Shown in pieces: positions 41,685 through 49,841 of a stretch of 64,000 nucleotides of DNA. Location of the stretch: assembly GCA_002344205.1 (NCBI GenBank), contig DDSZ01000032.1, positions 156,732 to 220,731 of the forward strand, read 5' to 3'. The stretch comes from Opitutaceae bacterium UBA2377. GTDB lineage: Bacteria; Verrucomicrobiota; Verrucomicrobiia; Opitutales; Opitutaceae. How positions within the stretch are numbered: the stretch's first letter is position 1; each line of letters begins with the position of its first letter. A program made the translations under genes and the position numbers. Below the pieces are notes generated by a model. The model did not search any database, was not told the origin of the DNA, and saw only the letters and a program-made list of their open reading frames with translations.

Positions 41685-43697
41685 ATGAACGCCCCGGTCA
41701 CCCACAACGTCGATGCCGACGGGATCGGCTGGATCACCTTCGACGATCCGGCGGCCCGCGCCAACGTGCTGAACCCCGCGACCTTCGCGGCGCTGGCCGC
41801 CGCCATCGGCGCGCTCGAGGCGGCCGCGGTGCGCGCGGTGGTCGTGCGCAGCGCCAAGGAGCGCATCTTCATCGCGGGCGCCGATCTCAAGTGGCTCGTG
41901 CAACTGCCGGACGCGGCGGCGGCGTCCGCCGTGTCGCGCGACGGGCAGGCGGTGCTGCAGCGGCTGGCGGATTTCAAGGTGCCGGTGGTCTGTGCGCTGC
42001 ACGGGGCGGCGGCCGGCGGCGGTTTTGAACTCGCGCTGGCCTGCCACTGGCGTGTCGCCAGCGACGCGGCGGTCACGCAGATCGGCCTGCCCGAGACGGG
42101 GCTGGGCACGATTCCCGGCTGGGGCGGCTGTGTGCGGCTGCCGCGGCTCATCGGCGTGCAGCCGGCGCTGGAGCATCTGCTGAAGGGTCAGTTGATCCCG
42201 GCCGGCGAAGCGTTGCGCGCCGGGATGGTCGACGAGGTCGTGCCGGCGGCGGAATTGACGAAGCGCGCCCGCGCGGCGGCGCTCCGGCTGGCGGCGGAAG
42301 GTGCGCCGGTGCGGGCGCGGCCGGCGCCGGCGGAGGCCGCGTGGCTGGATGAACTTGCGCGGAAAACCGCGGCGAAATCCCGCGGGCAGAATCCCGCGCT
42401 GGAGCGCGTGATCGACGTGGTGGCGCGCGGCCAAGGGTTGCCCGTCGGCGCGGCGCTGGCGGTCGAGGCGGAGGTTTTCGGCGCCGTTATGACCGGCGAC
42501 ATCTGCCGCAATCTCATCCACGCGTTCTTCCTGCGCGACGGCGCGAAGAAACGCACGCTGGCCGGCTGGTTCGAAGGCACCGCAAACGCGGCAGCGCCCA
42601 TTCGCAAAGTGGGGATTGTCGGCGCCGGCGTGATGGGCTCGGGCATCGCGCAGTGGTGCGTGGCGCGCGGGTTTGAGACGGTGCTGCACGACAGCCAGTC
42701 CGCGGCGCTCGACCGTGCGCGGACCGTGATCGACGGCATTTTCGCCGAGGCGGTGAAGCGCGGGAAAATGACGGAATCCGCCGCCGCGGAGGCCCGCGCG
42801 CGCATCACGTGGGCCGACGGCCTGCCGGCGCTGGCCGGCTGCGACCTCGTGATCGAGGCCGTGATCGAAAACGTGGCGGCCAAACAGAAACTTTTCAGCG
42901 AACTCGCCGGCGTGGTGCGGCCCGAGGCGCTGCTGGCGTCGAACACGTCGGCGCTGCCCATCGGGGAAATCGCCGGCCACGTGCCGAACCCCGCGCGCAC
43001 CCTCGGCATCCATTTCTTCAACCCCGTCAGCCGCATGCCGCTCGTCGAACTCATCCTCGGCCGCGAGACGGCGCCCCCGGCCGCCGCCGCCGCGCTCGAT
43101 TTCGTGAAGGCGCTGGGCAAGTCGCCCGTCATCTGCCGGTCGTCGCCGGGCTTTTTGGTCACGCGCGTGCTGTTCTTCTATCTCAACGAGGCCTGCCGGC
43201 TGTGGGAGGAAGGCGTGCCGACCGGGGCGCTCGACGCCGCGATGCGCGGCTGGGGCTGGCCGATGGGCCCGATGAGGCTGATCGACGAGGTCGGCGTGGA
43301 CGTGACCGACTTCATCTTCGGCGAGATGGCGCATTATTTTCCGGACCGCTTCCAGGCGACGACCGTCTGCGCGCGGCTGCTCGCCGCCGGGCTCAAGGGC
43401 CGGAAGAACGGCGCGAGCTCCGGCTTCTACGCCTACGCGGACCGCCGCGAGACGGTGAACCCGGCGATGAACACCATTCTCCCGCTCGCTCACACTCGCA
43501 GCCACGGGCTGGAGCCAGGGGATGCCGCCATCGTGGACCGGCTGATGGGCGTGATGGTTGCCGAGGCGCAGCGCTGCCTCGACGAAGGCGTCATCAAGAC
43601 CCCCGACGACGTGGACTTCGCGCTGCTGAGCGGCGCCGGCTTCCCCGCCTTCCGCGGCGGGCTCATGCGCTGGGCGCGGAGCGGCGGCGTGGCGTGA
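41685..43697 (+). CDS. FadB/FadJ-type enoyl-CoA hydratase/3-hydroxyacyl-CoA dehydrogenase
   Basis: A 670-residue bifunctional beta-oxidation protein. The N-terminal enoyl-CoA hydratase domain (residues 1-190) has VHRNVDA-like start, IAGADLKWL and GAAAGGGFELALACHWRVA, with the oxyanion-hole Gly and Glu residues around ETGLGTIPGWGGCVRLPRL. From about 305 comes the NAD-binding domain (VGIVGAGVMGSGIAQ), then LGIHFFNPVSRMPLVELI with the catalytic His, and the C-terminal helical domain. No thiolase is adjacent. It probably acts in fatty acid or branched-chain degradation together with the acyl-CoA dehydrogenase elsewhere in the window. Confidence 0.92.
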   Translation: MNAPVTHNVDADGIGWITFDDPAARANVLNPATFAALAAAIGALEAAAVRAVVVRSAKERIFIAGADLKWLVQLPDAAAASAVSRDGQAVLQRLADFKVPVVCALHGAAAGGGFELALACHWRVASDAAVTQIGLPETGLGTIPGWGGCVRLPRLIGVQPALEHLLKGQLIPAGEALRAGMVDEVVPAAELTKRARAAALRLAAEGAPVRARPAPAEAAWLDELARKTAAKSRGQNPALERVIDVVARGQGLPVGAALAVEAEVFGAVMTGDICRNLIHAFFLRDGAKKRTLAGWFEGTANAAAPIRKVGIVGAGVMGSGIAQWCVARGFETVLHDSQSAALDRARTVIDGIFAEAVKRGKMTESAAAEARARITWADGLPALAGCDLVIEAVIENVAAKQKLFSELAGVVRPEALLASNTSALPIGEIAGHVPNPARTLGIHFFNPVSRMPLVELILGRETAPPAAAAALDFVKALGKSPVICRSSPGFLVTRVLFFYLNEACRLWEEGVPTGALDAAMRGWGWPMGPMRLIDEVGVDVTDFIFGEMAHYFPDRFQATTVCARLLAAGLKGRKNGASSGFYAYADRRETVNPAMNTILPLAHTRSHGLEPGDAAIVDRLMGVMVAEAQRCLDEGVIKTPDDVDFALLSGAGFPAFRGGLMRWARSGGVA

Positions 43698-43700
43698 GAC

Positions 43701-43736
43701 TTGCCAAGCGGCGGTCTGTGTATAACCTCCGACACC
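43701..43736 (+). promoter_or_regulatory. hicBA promoter candidate
   Basis: TATAAC (43721-43726) in a TGTGTATAAC extended -10 context lies ten bases before the ATG at 43737. A TTGCCA at 43701 has only 14 bases of spacing, so the -35 is weak. Transcription would start about four bases before the coding start, leaving a very short leader. Confidence 0.45.
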
Positions 43737-44006
43737 ATGTTTCCGCTTACCGCCTATTTTGAAGCCGCGATGGAACTGGCGCATTATGAGAAGCTGGAGG
43801 ATGGCTCCTATGCCGGTGAGGTGGCAAAACTGCCCGGCGTGGCGGCGTTCGGCAGCACCTTGAAGGAGTGTGAGCGGCAGCTTCGTTCCGTGGTGGAGGA
43901 TTGGGTGTTGGTCGGGCTTAAAATGGGACACCCGTTGCCGAAGCTGGCGGGCATTGATCTCAACAAACGCCGCCATGGCCGGTTGGCATCCGCTGCGAAG
44001 GCGTGA
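43737..44006 (+). CDS. hicB: HicB-like antitoxin
   Basis: An 89-residue protein with the HicB degraded-RNase-H fold pattern: MELAHYEKLEDGSYAGEVAKLPGVAAFGSTLKECERQLRSVVEDWVLVGLKMGHPLPKL. The YxG.V.xLPGV...G.T..EA... layout is the family signature. There is no added DNA-binding domain, although the C-terminal basic tail (NKRRHGRLASAAKA) might take that part. The toxin gene follows with a 32-base overlap. Together they form a HicBA pair in the less usual antitoxin-first order. Start set by the promoter position. Confidence 0.87.
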   Translation: MFPLTAYFEAAMELAHYEKLEDGSYAGEVAKLPGVAAFGSTLKECERQLRSVVEDWVLVGLKMGHPLPKLAGIDLNKRRHGRLASAAKA

Positions 44007-44205
44007 GTTTGTGCGCCGTCTACAGGTGCTGGGATTCTCCGGCCCCTATCACGGAACGCGTCACGATTTCATGGTTTATGGGAAGAAAAGGCAAACCGTG
44101 CCATCGAATCCGGAGTATTCCGTGCCCCAAGTGAAATTCCTGCTCAGGCAAGTTGAGGTAGTGCTGGGTCGTAAGATCAGCGCCGACGATTGGGAACGGT
44201 GTTGA
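43975..44205 (+). CDS. hicA: HicA-like mRNA interferase toxin
   Basis: A 76-residue dsRBD-fold toxin beginning MAGWHPLRRREFVRRLQVLGFSGPYHGTRHDFMVYG, the HicA pattern in which the His of GTRHDFM is the catalytic residue. The later VPQVKFLLRQVEVVLG segment is the usual C-terminal helix region. It looks complete. It overlaps hicB by 32 bases and ends five bases before a truncated PIN-domain remnant on the other strand, which suggests this pair was inserted beside or into an older module. Confidence 0.84.
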   Translation: MAGWHPLRRREFVRRLQVLGFSGPYHGTRHDFMVYGKKRQTVPSNPEYSVPQVKFLLRQVEVVLGRKISADDWERC

Positions 44206-44210
44206 GACCG

Positions 44211-44300
44211 CTACTCGTAGCGCAGCGCGACGTTGGCACCGACACGGCGCGGGTCTGTGATCGACCAATACAGCGCGTGCGTATCGACCAGCCAGCGCAT
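44211..44300 (-). pseudogene. Truncated VapC-like PIN-domain toxin remnant
   Basis: A 29-codon frame from ATG 44300: MRWLVDTHALYWSITDPRRV at the start, then GANVALRYE and a stop. The LLDTHALLW-like opening with the first conserved acidic residue is characteristic of PIN-domain toxins, which normally run to about 130 residues. Everything after residue 29 is absent; hicA ends five bases beyond the stop. It overlaps the upstream small frame in TGATG fashion, as in vapBC operons. I take it as a dead toxin left by insertion or deletion. Confidence 0.6.
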
Positions 44301-44461
44301 CAGGTGAAGTATTTGCCGGGCGGGAGCGTGGGCTTGGTCAGGTCAACGCCGGGGCGGATTCGCAGCAATCCCTTGGCACAGCCCATCCACTCATGGCCCG
44401 GGAGTTTTTTTCTGGCGACTGGGCGGCGGGACTTGGGCTTGGCGGTGGCGGCGTTGCTCAT
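44300..44461 (-). CDS. Small VapB-like antitoxin or remnant
   Basis: A 53-residue frame, MSNAATAKPKSRRPVARKKL at the N-terminus, then PGHEWMGCAKGLLRIRPGVD, ending in YFT. It is overlapped by the PIN-type remnant in TGATG fashion, the arrangement of antitoxin and toxin in vapBC operons. The basic N-terminal tail is compatible with DNA binding; no clear AbrB or PHD block is seen, so the family is unassigned. It may be functional or decayed. Between 44462 and the terminator at 44707 I see no gene. Confidence 0.5.
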   Translation of the reverse strand: MSNAATAKPKSRRPVARKKLPGHEWMGCAKGLLRIRPGVDLTKPTLPPGKYFT

Positions 44462-44706
44462 GGGGACAGGCTAGCCGGGTGCAGCAGCCGGTCAAGGCGG
44501 GGTTGGCTTACGGAAGATGGCCACGAGAAGGCCCCCGCTTTCGTGTCGCGTGGGCGGCACTTAAACTGGCAGGCCAAAAATCAGAGCCGTTGCCAATGCC
44601 CTCGGGAGGGTTGCTTCAAGAGTCCTCGGTCCCGGGCACACGCAATGCCTGCTACGTCTATCAAGTTGTTCATACCCCGGGATTGTCTCTTCACTCGAAG
44701 TGAGCA

Positions 44707-44737
44707 AAAAAAGACCCGAAGTAGAAACTTCGGGTCT
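44707..44737 (-). terminator. Terminator for the AIPR-like gene
   Basis: On the minus strand GACCCGAAGT-TTCT-ACTTCGGGTC is followed by TTTTTTTG. The plus strand reads AAAAAAAGACCCGAAGTAGA first. It lies about 20 bases beyond the stop of the minus-strand gene at 44759. Confidence 0.88.
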
Positions 44738-44758
44738 CGGTCTCTACCTAGAGAGCTT

Positions 44759-46033
44759 TTAGGTTCTCTGTTGGTCAATCAACAGAAGTCGCGCACGGTC
44801 ATGAAGAGCCGTATAGACAGGCTTCTTCTTACCTGCGGTCTGTGGATTACCGCCAACAGTGTCTAACTGCTCAATCAACGCGGCAACAAGCTCGCTACCA
44901 TTCGTGTCGAAAAACGCTTCCGGTTTTTGCACCCAATAAGCTTTTCCGTTTTGGTCATAACGGACAAGCGCTCTGAGAGATGCAAGAAGAGGAAAGAGAA
45001 CCCCGGAAGGCACAGTGTAATTTGAAACCATACCGGTGAGCGGTAGTTGGACCTTCTTGCTTTCGAAGCCCGCGCGACGTCCGAGCTTTGCACGACCGTC
45101 GAGTGCTTTTTTGTAAGCATGCTCGAATTGAGCGTAGACGTAATCGTGGAGACGCAGAATGTCCGCAAGAATAGGGGCCAGCGCCTTGTAGCCAACTTGG
45201 AGGTCCTTATTGTTTAGACGGGCATCCATTCGGCCCTTACTGGAGTAAGCAACGGTGGGTGCCTTGTTGCGTTCTCCTTGCCCCTTGGCGTCGTAATCAG
45301 GATGGAAGAGCGTCAAAAGGCTGAGCACGTCCAGGACGGTCATCTGCTTGCCGGCATTTTCCTCATAACCGATTTTTCCGGCAAATGGACCACCATTGAT
45401 TTCGAGGATTTCTGAAATCCAGTCGAAGGCGCCACGGAAATTGGACATCGACCAAGGCGTGACTTGCCGACTCGTGTTTCTGCCCATGACTAGGCGGTCG
45501 ATGCGCTCCTTTAGCGTTAGACCAACGATTACTTCTAGGTGAATCCTGCCACGATTTAGCAAAACTTCCGCGGCTTTTTCGCCGTGTTCGGCCAAAATGT
45601 CTTTCTGTATTTTGGCTAGAACGGCATCTGAAGTTGCGCCATCTGCGATACCATGGAGATCAGAGTCGGTGATGGTTATTTCAACAACACCGCGGTCCTT
45701 ATCGTAGGTCAGTTCGTCCGCGAGTATCGTGGCTCCACGATTCGCCAAGTAGAAGTCCTCGGGTGAGTCGTTAATGGTGGAGCCGATCGCTTTAGCCACA
45801 CCCGAAGTAAGGGCAGTTTCGTCATGGCTGCGCGGGTTCACATCTTCGGGCAGTTGCCCGCCCTTCCAGCTCCATAGGCGTGGGTAGATATGATAAATCC
45901 TTACCTCACGACCCTCTTCTTTGATAATTACTCGTCTCAGACAATCGTCTTCGACCGAGAACGTGACTTTCCGAGCGGCATTTGCCGCGTTATTGCTAAC
46001 TATGGCCTTCGCGGCCGTGTCATGCTTGTGCAT
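44759..46033 (-). CDS. AIPR-like protein, possible phage-defence gene, lower GC
   Basis: A 424-residue protein, opening MHKHDTAAKAIVSNNAANAA. The middle reads FYLANRGATILADELTYDKD and TDSDLHGIADGATSDAVLAKIQ, followed by LEVIVGLTLKERIDRLVMGRNTSRQVTPWS. This resembles the AIPR (abortive infection) family, in which a 'NNGITI ... IVNGAQT' pair and 'R.NNTQ' follow one another; the match is to the layout and is tentative. Codon use and GC content are visibly lower than in the flanks, suggesting transfer. It has its own terminator and lies downstream of a methyltransferase remnant on the same strand. Confidence 0.6.
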   Translation of the reverse strand: MHKHDTAAKAIVSNNAANAARKVTFSVEDDCLRRVIIKEEGREVRIYHIYPRLWSWKGGQLPEDVNPRSHDETALTSGVAKAIGSTINDSPEDFYLANRGATILADELTYDKDRGVVEITITDSDLHGIADGATSDAVLAKIQKDILAEHGEKAAEVLLNRGRIHLEVIVGLTLKERIDRLVMGRNTSRQVTPWSMSNFRGAFDWISEILEINGGPFAGKIGYEENAGKQMTVLDVLSLLTLFHPDYDAKGQGERNKAPTVAYSSKGRMDARLNNKDLQVGYKALAPILADILRLHDYVYAQFEHAYKKALDGRAKLGRRAGFESKKVQLPLTGMVSNYTVPSGVLFPLLASLRALVRYDQNGKAYWVQKPEAFFDTNGSELVAALIEQLDTVGGNPQTAGKKKPVYTALHDRARLLLIDQQRT

Positions 46034-46526
46034 TGTGCTTTATCCTTTCGAGCGTGAGGACAGGCTCTTTTTTTGATATTCCTGCTCTTAGGACCAACCG
46101 ACCGAGGTCGGTGCAAAGCTCATGGAGCTTGTGCGAAGGTTCCTCCCCAAGAGAGGGGTTCACGGATGTGAACTCGGGGAACCGTGCAAAATGCAGTTCA
46201 CTAGTCAAGGAGATACTCCCTGCCGAGTCGGGGTAAATCAGGTCGAAGACACCTTGCGGGTATTTGACGACGAGGGTATCCATGACCTCCAGACAATCGC
46301 CCTAGTAAAGGTAGAGGCCGCGGGTGTCGTCGCGGTAGGCGAGCTTGGACGGCTGAAGCACGTCCGGCCCCTCGGCGACGATGGCGTCCTCGGGGCGGAA
46401 CTGCGCGTCGTAGTCAGGGTAAACGGCAGGCGCAGATTTGGCGGGGACAGGCGGGGTTCGGCGACCCCGCCCTACAGCAGGACGAGGGTGCGACTTCGTC
46501 GCAGGCTTGGGCTTCTTGGGCGGCAC
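46020..46526 (-). pseudogene. DNA methyltransferase N-terminal remnant with in-frame TAG and diverged tail
   Basis: Read on the minus strand from 46526, the frame gives ...KLAYRDDTRGLYLY, TAG at 46302-46304, then GDCLEVMDTLVVKYPQGVFD followed by LIYPD. GDCLEVM and DLIY.DPP are the motifs around the catalytic DPPY/F site of N4/N6 DNA methyltransferases; here the DPPF is replaced by DS and the rest (AGSISLTSELHFARF...) shows no methyltransferase similarity. An ATG at 46283 gives an 87-residue frame that overlaps the AIPR-like start by 14 bases, so it might be translated. The frame also contains an in-phase GTAGGG-type palindrome (about 46448-46484). Confidence 0.55.
46448..46484 (-). repeat. 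GTAGGG-family palindrome in the methyltransferase remnant
   Basis: On the minus strand the copy reads CTGTAGGGCGGGGTCGCC followed by GAACCCCGCCTG. Its hairpin GCGGGGT/ACCCCGC matches the copies at 4850-4876 and 12698-12728. Codons give VGRGRRTPP, the same phase as VGRDRRIPP in the DUF4091 gene. Confidence 0.7.
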
Positions 46527-46733
46527 GCTTGGATCGGATCGATCCGCCGGCAGGATTGATCAAGGCCGAAGTCGGGAGGGGGCGACCGGTCGCACCTTCC
46601 GTCCGGCAAGGGGCTACTCCCTTCGGATGAATTGCCGCTCCGCGGGGCGGCTTTGGGCTGAAACATTTTGCCAGCGGGCGGGGCCGGCCAAGTTTTATGA
46701 CAAAACGACCCCAACTCCCAACCCCGGAGCCCC

Positions 46734-49700
46734 ATGCCTTCCGTTGCCACGCTCGACCCCAAACTGAAACACCAACTGCTGCTGACCCTGCTGGAAAGCC
46801 GGCACGGCGATCTCCGCGAGGAGAGCCTGAACCGCCAGGGCAAGGGCCATTTCCACGTCTCCGGCCGCGGCCACGAGGCGCTCGCGGCGATCTCGATGCA
46901 GCTCGCGCCGGGCGACTACCTGGCGCCTTACTACCGTGACCGCGGGCTGGTGCTCGGGCGCGGCGTGACGACGAAGCAACTGGCACTCGACTACATGGCG
47001 AAGCGCGCCTCGTCGTCGGGCGGCCGGCAGATGCCGTCGCACTACAGCTACCGCGAGCTGAACATCTGGAGCGTGCCGACCCCGACGGGTGCCCAACTGC
47101 TGCCGGCCTGCGGCATGGCCTGGGGCATGCAGCTCGACGGGAAGGACAGTCTCGTCGTCACCACGGTGGGCGACGCCGCCACGCGGCAGGGCGACTTTTA
47201 CGAGGCGGTGTGCTTCGCGCAGGAGCGCCGGCTGCCGTTGCTGCTCATCGTCGAGGACAACGGCTTCGGCATCAGCACGCCGACGGCCCGGATGACCCCG
47301 AAGGCGCTGGCGGTGCTCAACGAGGAGCAATGGCGCACGGTCGAGGGCTGGGACACCGAGCAGGTGCACGCCGCGGGCGAGCAGGCCATCGCGGACATCC
47401 GCGCCGGCCGCGGCCCGGTGCTCCTGTGGGTGAAGCTGGAGCGGCTCTCCAGCCACACGAGCTCGGATGACCAGGCGATCTACCGCTCGAAGGAGGAGCT
47501 GGCGCACCTCGCCGAGCGCGACCCGCTGCAGGTGCTCAAGCGGCAGCTCATCGCCGAGGGCGAGCTGACGGAGGAGGCGTTTGCGCGGCTCGACCAGGAG
47601 GTGAAGGAGCGCGTGCGCCGCGACTACGCCGAGGCGGAGCGCGCCGACAATCCCGTGGCCAACGAGCTCGAGGTCAACGTGGCCTCGCCGCCGGCCGCGC
47701 TCGACGAGCAGGTGCTCCAGCCCGGCAGCTACCGCATGGGCGACGTGATCAACCTCACGCTGCGCGCCGGGCTCGACGCCAACCCCGACCGCGTGATCTT
47801 CGGCGAGGACGTCGAGGACCCCAAGGGCGGCGTCTTCCGGCTCACGCAGAAACTCTCGACCGATTTTCCCGGCCAGGTGTTCAACTCGCCGCTGGCCGAG
47901 TCCACCATCCTCGGCGTGGCCTGCGGGCTGGCGAGCTACGGCAAGCGCCCGGTGTTCGAGCTGCAGTTCATCGATTTCATCTACCCGGGCTGGAACCAGC
48001 TCGTCACCAACCTCGCCACGCTGCGCTGGCGCACCTTCGGCAAGTGGACCTGCCCGGCGGTGATCTACGCGCCCTACGGCGCCTACCTGCCCGGCGGCTC
48101 GTTGTGGCATTCGCAGGCCAACGAGTCGGCCATCGCTCATTTCCCGGGGATCAACGTCGTCGTGCCCAGCACGCCGGAGGACGCGGCCGGGCTGCTCTGG
48201 ACGGCCATGCATGCGGAGGATCCGGTGATCTTCCTCGCGCCGAAGCACCTGCTCTGGGCCGAGCGCGCCGTCGAGGACCCCGTGCTGTCCGTGCCGATCG
48301 GGCAGGCCCGCCGCCGCACCGAGGGGCGCGACGTCACCGTCATCGCCTGGGGCAACACGATGGAAAAGGCCCTGGAGGCGGTCGCCGCGCTCGGAGACGA
48401 GGTGAGCGTGGAGCTGATTGATCTGCGGACCATCGTGCCGTGGGACCACGAGACGGTGGAGGAATCGGTGCGCAAGACCGGGCGGGTCGTCGTGGTGCAG
48501 GAGGACACGGAGAACTGCTCCGTGGGCCAGATGATCATCTCGCACCTCACCGGCCGGCCCGACGTGTGGAACCGGCTGCAGAGCCCGCCCATACTCGTTT
48601 CCAAGGGCAACGTGATGATCGGCTACAATCCGGTCTATGAATACGCCGCGCTGCCGGACACGCCGCGCATCCTCGAGGCCGTGCGCCGGGCGATGACTAC
48701 CACGCGCGAGCGGGCCGAGGCGGCCCCGGCGACCGCCGCCCGGGCGGCCGCACCGGCCCCGGCAGTTTCGGCTTCCGCGCCGGCCGCCCCCGCGGTAAGC
48801 CGGGGTGTGCCTGCCAACCGCGAGGTCGAGATCAAGGTGCCCATCATGGGCGAGGGCATCCGCGCCGCGCGCATCGTGGCGCTGCACAAGCAGCCGGGCG
48901 ACCGCGTCAACCTCGACGATGCGCTCTGCGAGGTGGAGACCGACAAGGCGGTCTATCCCATCGAGGCGGCCTTTGCCGGTGTCCTGAAGGAGTGGCGCGT
49001 GGCGGCCGATGCCACCGTGGAAATCGGGCAGACCATCGCGGTGGTGACCGCGGACGAACCGGTGGCCGCGGAGGCCGCAGCCCCGGCGGCCAGCGCACCC
49101 GCGCCGGTGCCGCCGGCGCATCCGAGTTTGCAGCAGCTCCAGCGCCAGCCGGTCGCGGCGGCTCCGGCCGTCGCCGCCAAAGGCACGCCGCGTGAGCCGG
49201 CGCTGCCCGCCGCGATCACCCGCCGGCTGTCCACCGTCGTGCCGGCCAACATGCAGCTCGATGCCGCATGGGCGGCTATCCGTGCGGCCCGGGCCGCCGC
49301 CAAGCAGGCGGGGCGCGACCATTCGCCCTCGCTCATGCTCGCGTGGAGCGTGTGCCGTGCGATGGAGACGCATCCGGCCTTCCGCTGTATCATCAGCAAG
49401 GAGGGCCAGATTCTGGAGCAGGAGGTTTTTGACCTCGGCATCGCGGTGGCCCTCGAGGGTGACCGGCTGGCCACGGCGGTTGTCACGGGCGCCAACCGGC
49501 GCGATTTTGTGGATTTCGCCGCGGCCTATGCGCAGGCGCTGGCCGACACGCGCGCCGGCAAAATGTCGGATGTGCAGGCTCCGCTCAACCTCACGAGCCT
49601 GGGCGCCTTCGGCATCGAGGCGGCGATCCCGATCGTGGTGCCGCCGGCGATGGGCACGCTGTTCTTCGGCCGGGCGCACGAGCGCATGGTCAACGAGGGC

Positions 49701-49832
49701 GGCCAGATCTACCCGCAGGAAGTGGCCACGCTGTCGCTCACCTTTGACCACCGCGTGGTCAACGGTGCGGGCGCGGCGGCCTTCCTCCACGACGTGAAGG
49801 CGCAGATCGAGGGTTTCAAGCTCCCCGGCTGA
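46734..49832 (+). CDS. 2-oxoacid dehydrogenase E1alpha-E1beta-lipoyl-E2 fusion
   Basis: A 1032-residue polypeptide with three components that are normally separate. Residues 1-320 are E1-alpha with the thiamine diphosphate region VGDAATRQGDFYEA ... EDNGFGIS (145-181). Residues about 330-655 are E1-beta (FGEDVEDPKGGVFRLT, FNSPLAESTILGVACGLA, YGAYLPGGSLWHSQANES). After an Ala/Pro linker, 695-773 is a lipoyl domain with lipoyl lysine K738 (ETDKA), and after a second linker 825-1032 is the E2 acyltransferase core. The E2 motif reads DHRVVNG, with Asn at 1010 where Asp is usual. No clear peripheral-subunit-binding domain is seen. Substrate (pyruvate or branched-chain) is uncertain; no E3 gene is nearby. 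Confidence 0.92.
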   Translation: MPSVATLDPKLKHQLLLTLLESRHGDLREESLNRQGKGHFHVSGRGHEALAAISMQLAPGDYLAPYYRDRGLVLGRGVTTKQLALDYMAKRASSSGGRQMPSHYSYRELNIWSVPTPTGAQLLPACGMAWGMQLDGKDSLVVTTVGDAATRQGDFYEAVCFAQERRLPLLLIVEDNGFGISTPTARMTPKALAVLNEEQWRTVEGWDTEQVHAAGEQAIADIRAGRGPVLLWVKLERLSSHTSSDDQAIYRSKEELAHLAERDPLQVLKRQLIAEGELTEEAFARLDQEVKERVRRDYAEAERADNPVANELEVNVASPPAALDEQVLQPGSYRMGDVINLTLRAGLDANPDRVIFGEDVEDPKGGVFRLTQKLSTDFPGQVFNSPLAESTILGVACGLASYGKRPVFELQFIDFIYPGWNQLVTNLATLRWRTFGKWTCPAVIYAPYGAYLPGGSLWHSQANESAIAHFPGINVVVPSTPEDAAGLLWTAMHAEDPVIFLAPKHLLWAERAVEDPVLSVPIGQARRRTEGRDVTVIAWGNTMEKALEAVAALGDEVSVELIDLRTIVPWDHETVEESVRKTGRVVVVQEDTENCSVGQMIISHLTGRPDVWNRLQSPPILVSKGNVMIGYNPVYEYAALPDTPRILEAVRRAMTTTRERAEAAPATAARAAAPAPAVSASAPAAPAVSRGVPANREVEIKVPIMGEGIRAARIVALHKQPGDRVNLDDALCEVETDKAVYPIEAAFAGVLKEWRVAADATVEIGQTIAVVTADEPVAAEAAAPAASAPAPVPPAHPSLQQLQRQPVAAAPAVAAKGTPREPALPAAITRRLSTVVPANMQLDAAWAAIRAARAAAKQAGRDHSPSLMLAWSVCRAMETHPAFRCIISKEGQILEQEVFDLGIAVALEGDRLATAVVTGANRRDFVDFAAAYAQALADTRAGKMSDVQAPLNLTSLGAFGIEAAIPIVVPPAMGTLFFGRAHERMVNEGGQIYPQEVATLSLTFDHRVVNGAGAAAFLHDVKAQIEGFKLPG

Positions 49833-49841
49833 GGCGCGGCG

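Noticed and set aside
41473..41688. 71-codon frame in the 41451-41669 element
   Set aside because: It lies within the inverted-repeat element, lacks a ribosome site and shows no protein family features.
44581..44700. Possible tRNA or tRNA-like fragment near TTGCTTCAAGAGTCCTC
   Set aside because: A T-arm-like stretch was seen, but no acceptor or anticodon stem could be built around it on either strand.
46527..46733. Possible gene or regulatory element upstream of the E1-E2 fusion
   Set aside because: Only short GC-rich palindromes (for example GGCGACCGGTCGC) were seen; no convincing promoter or frame.
46695..49790. 1031-codon open frame antisense to the E1-E2 fusion
   Set aside because: Its residue mix (His/Arg/Gly/Val) follows the third-position GC bias of the real gene, with no recognisable domain.
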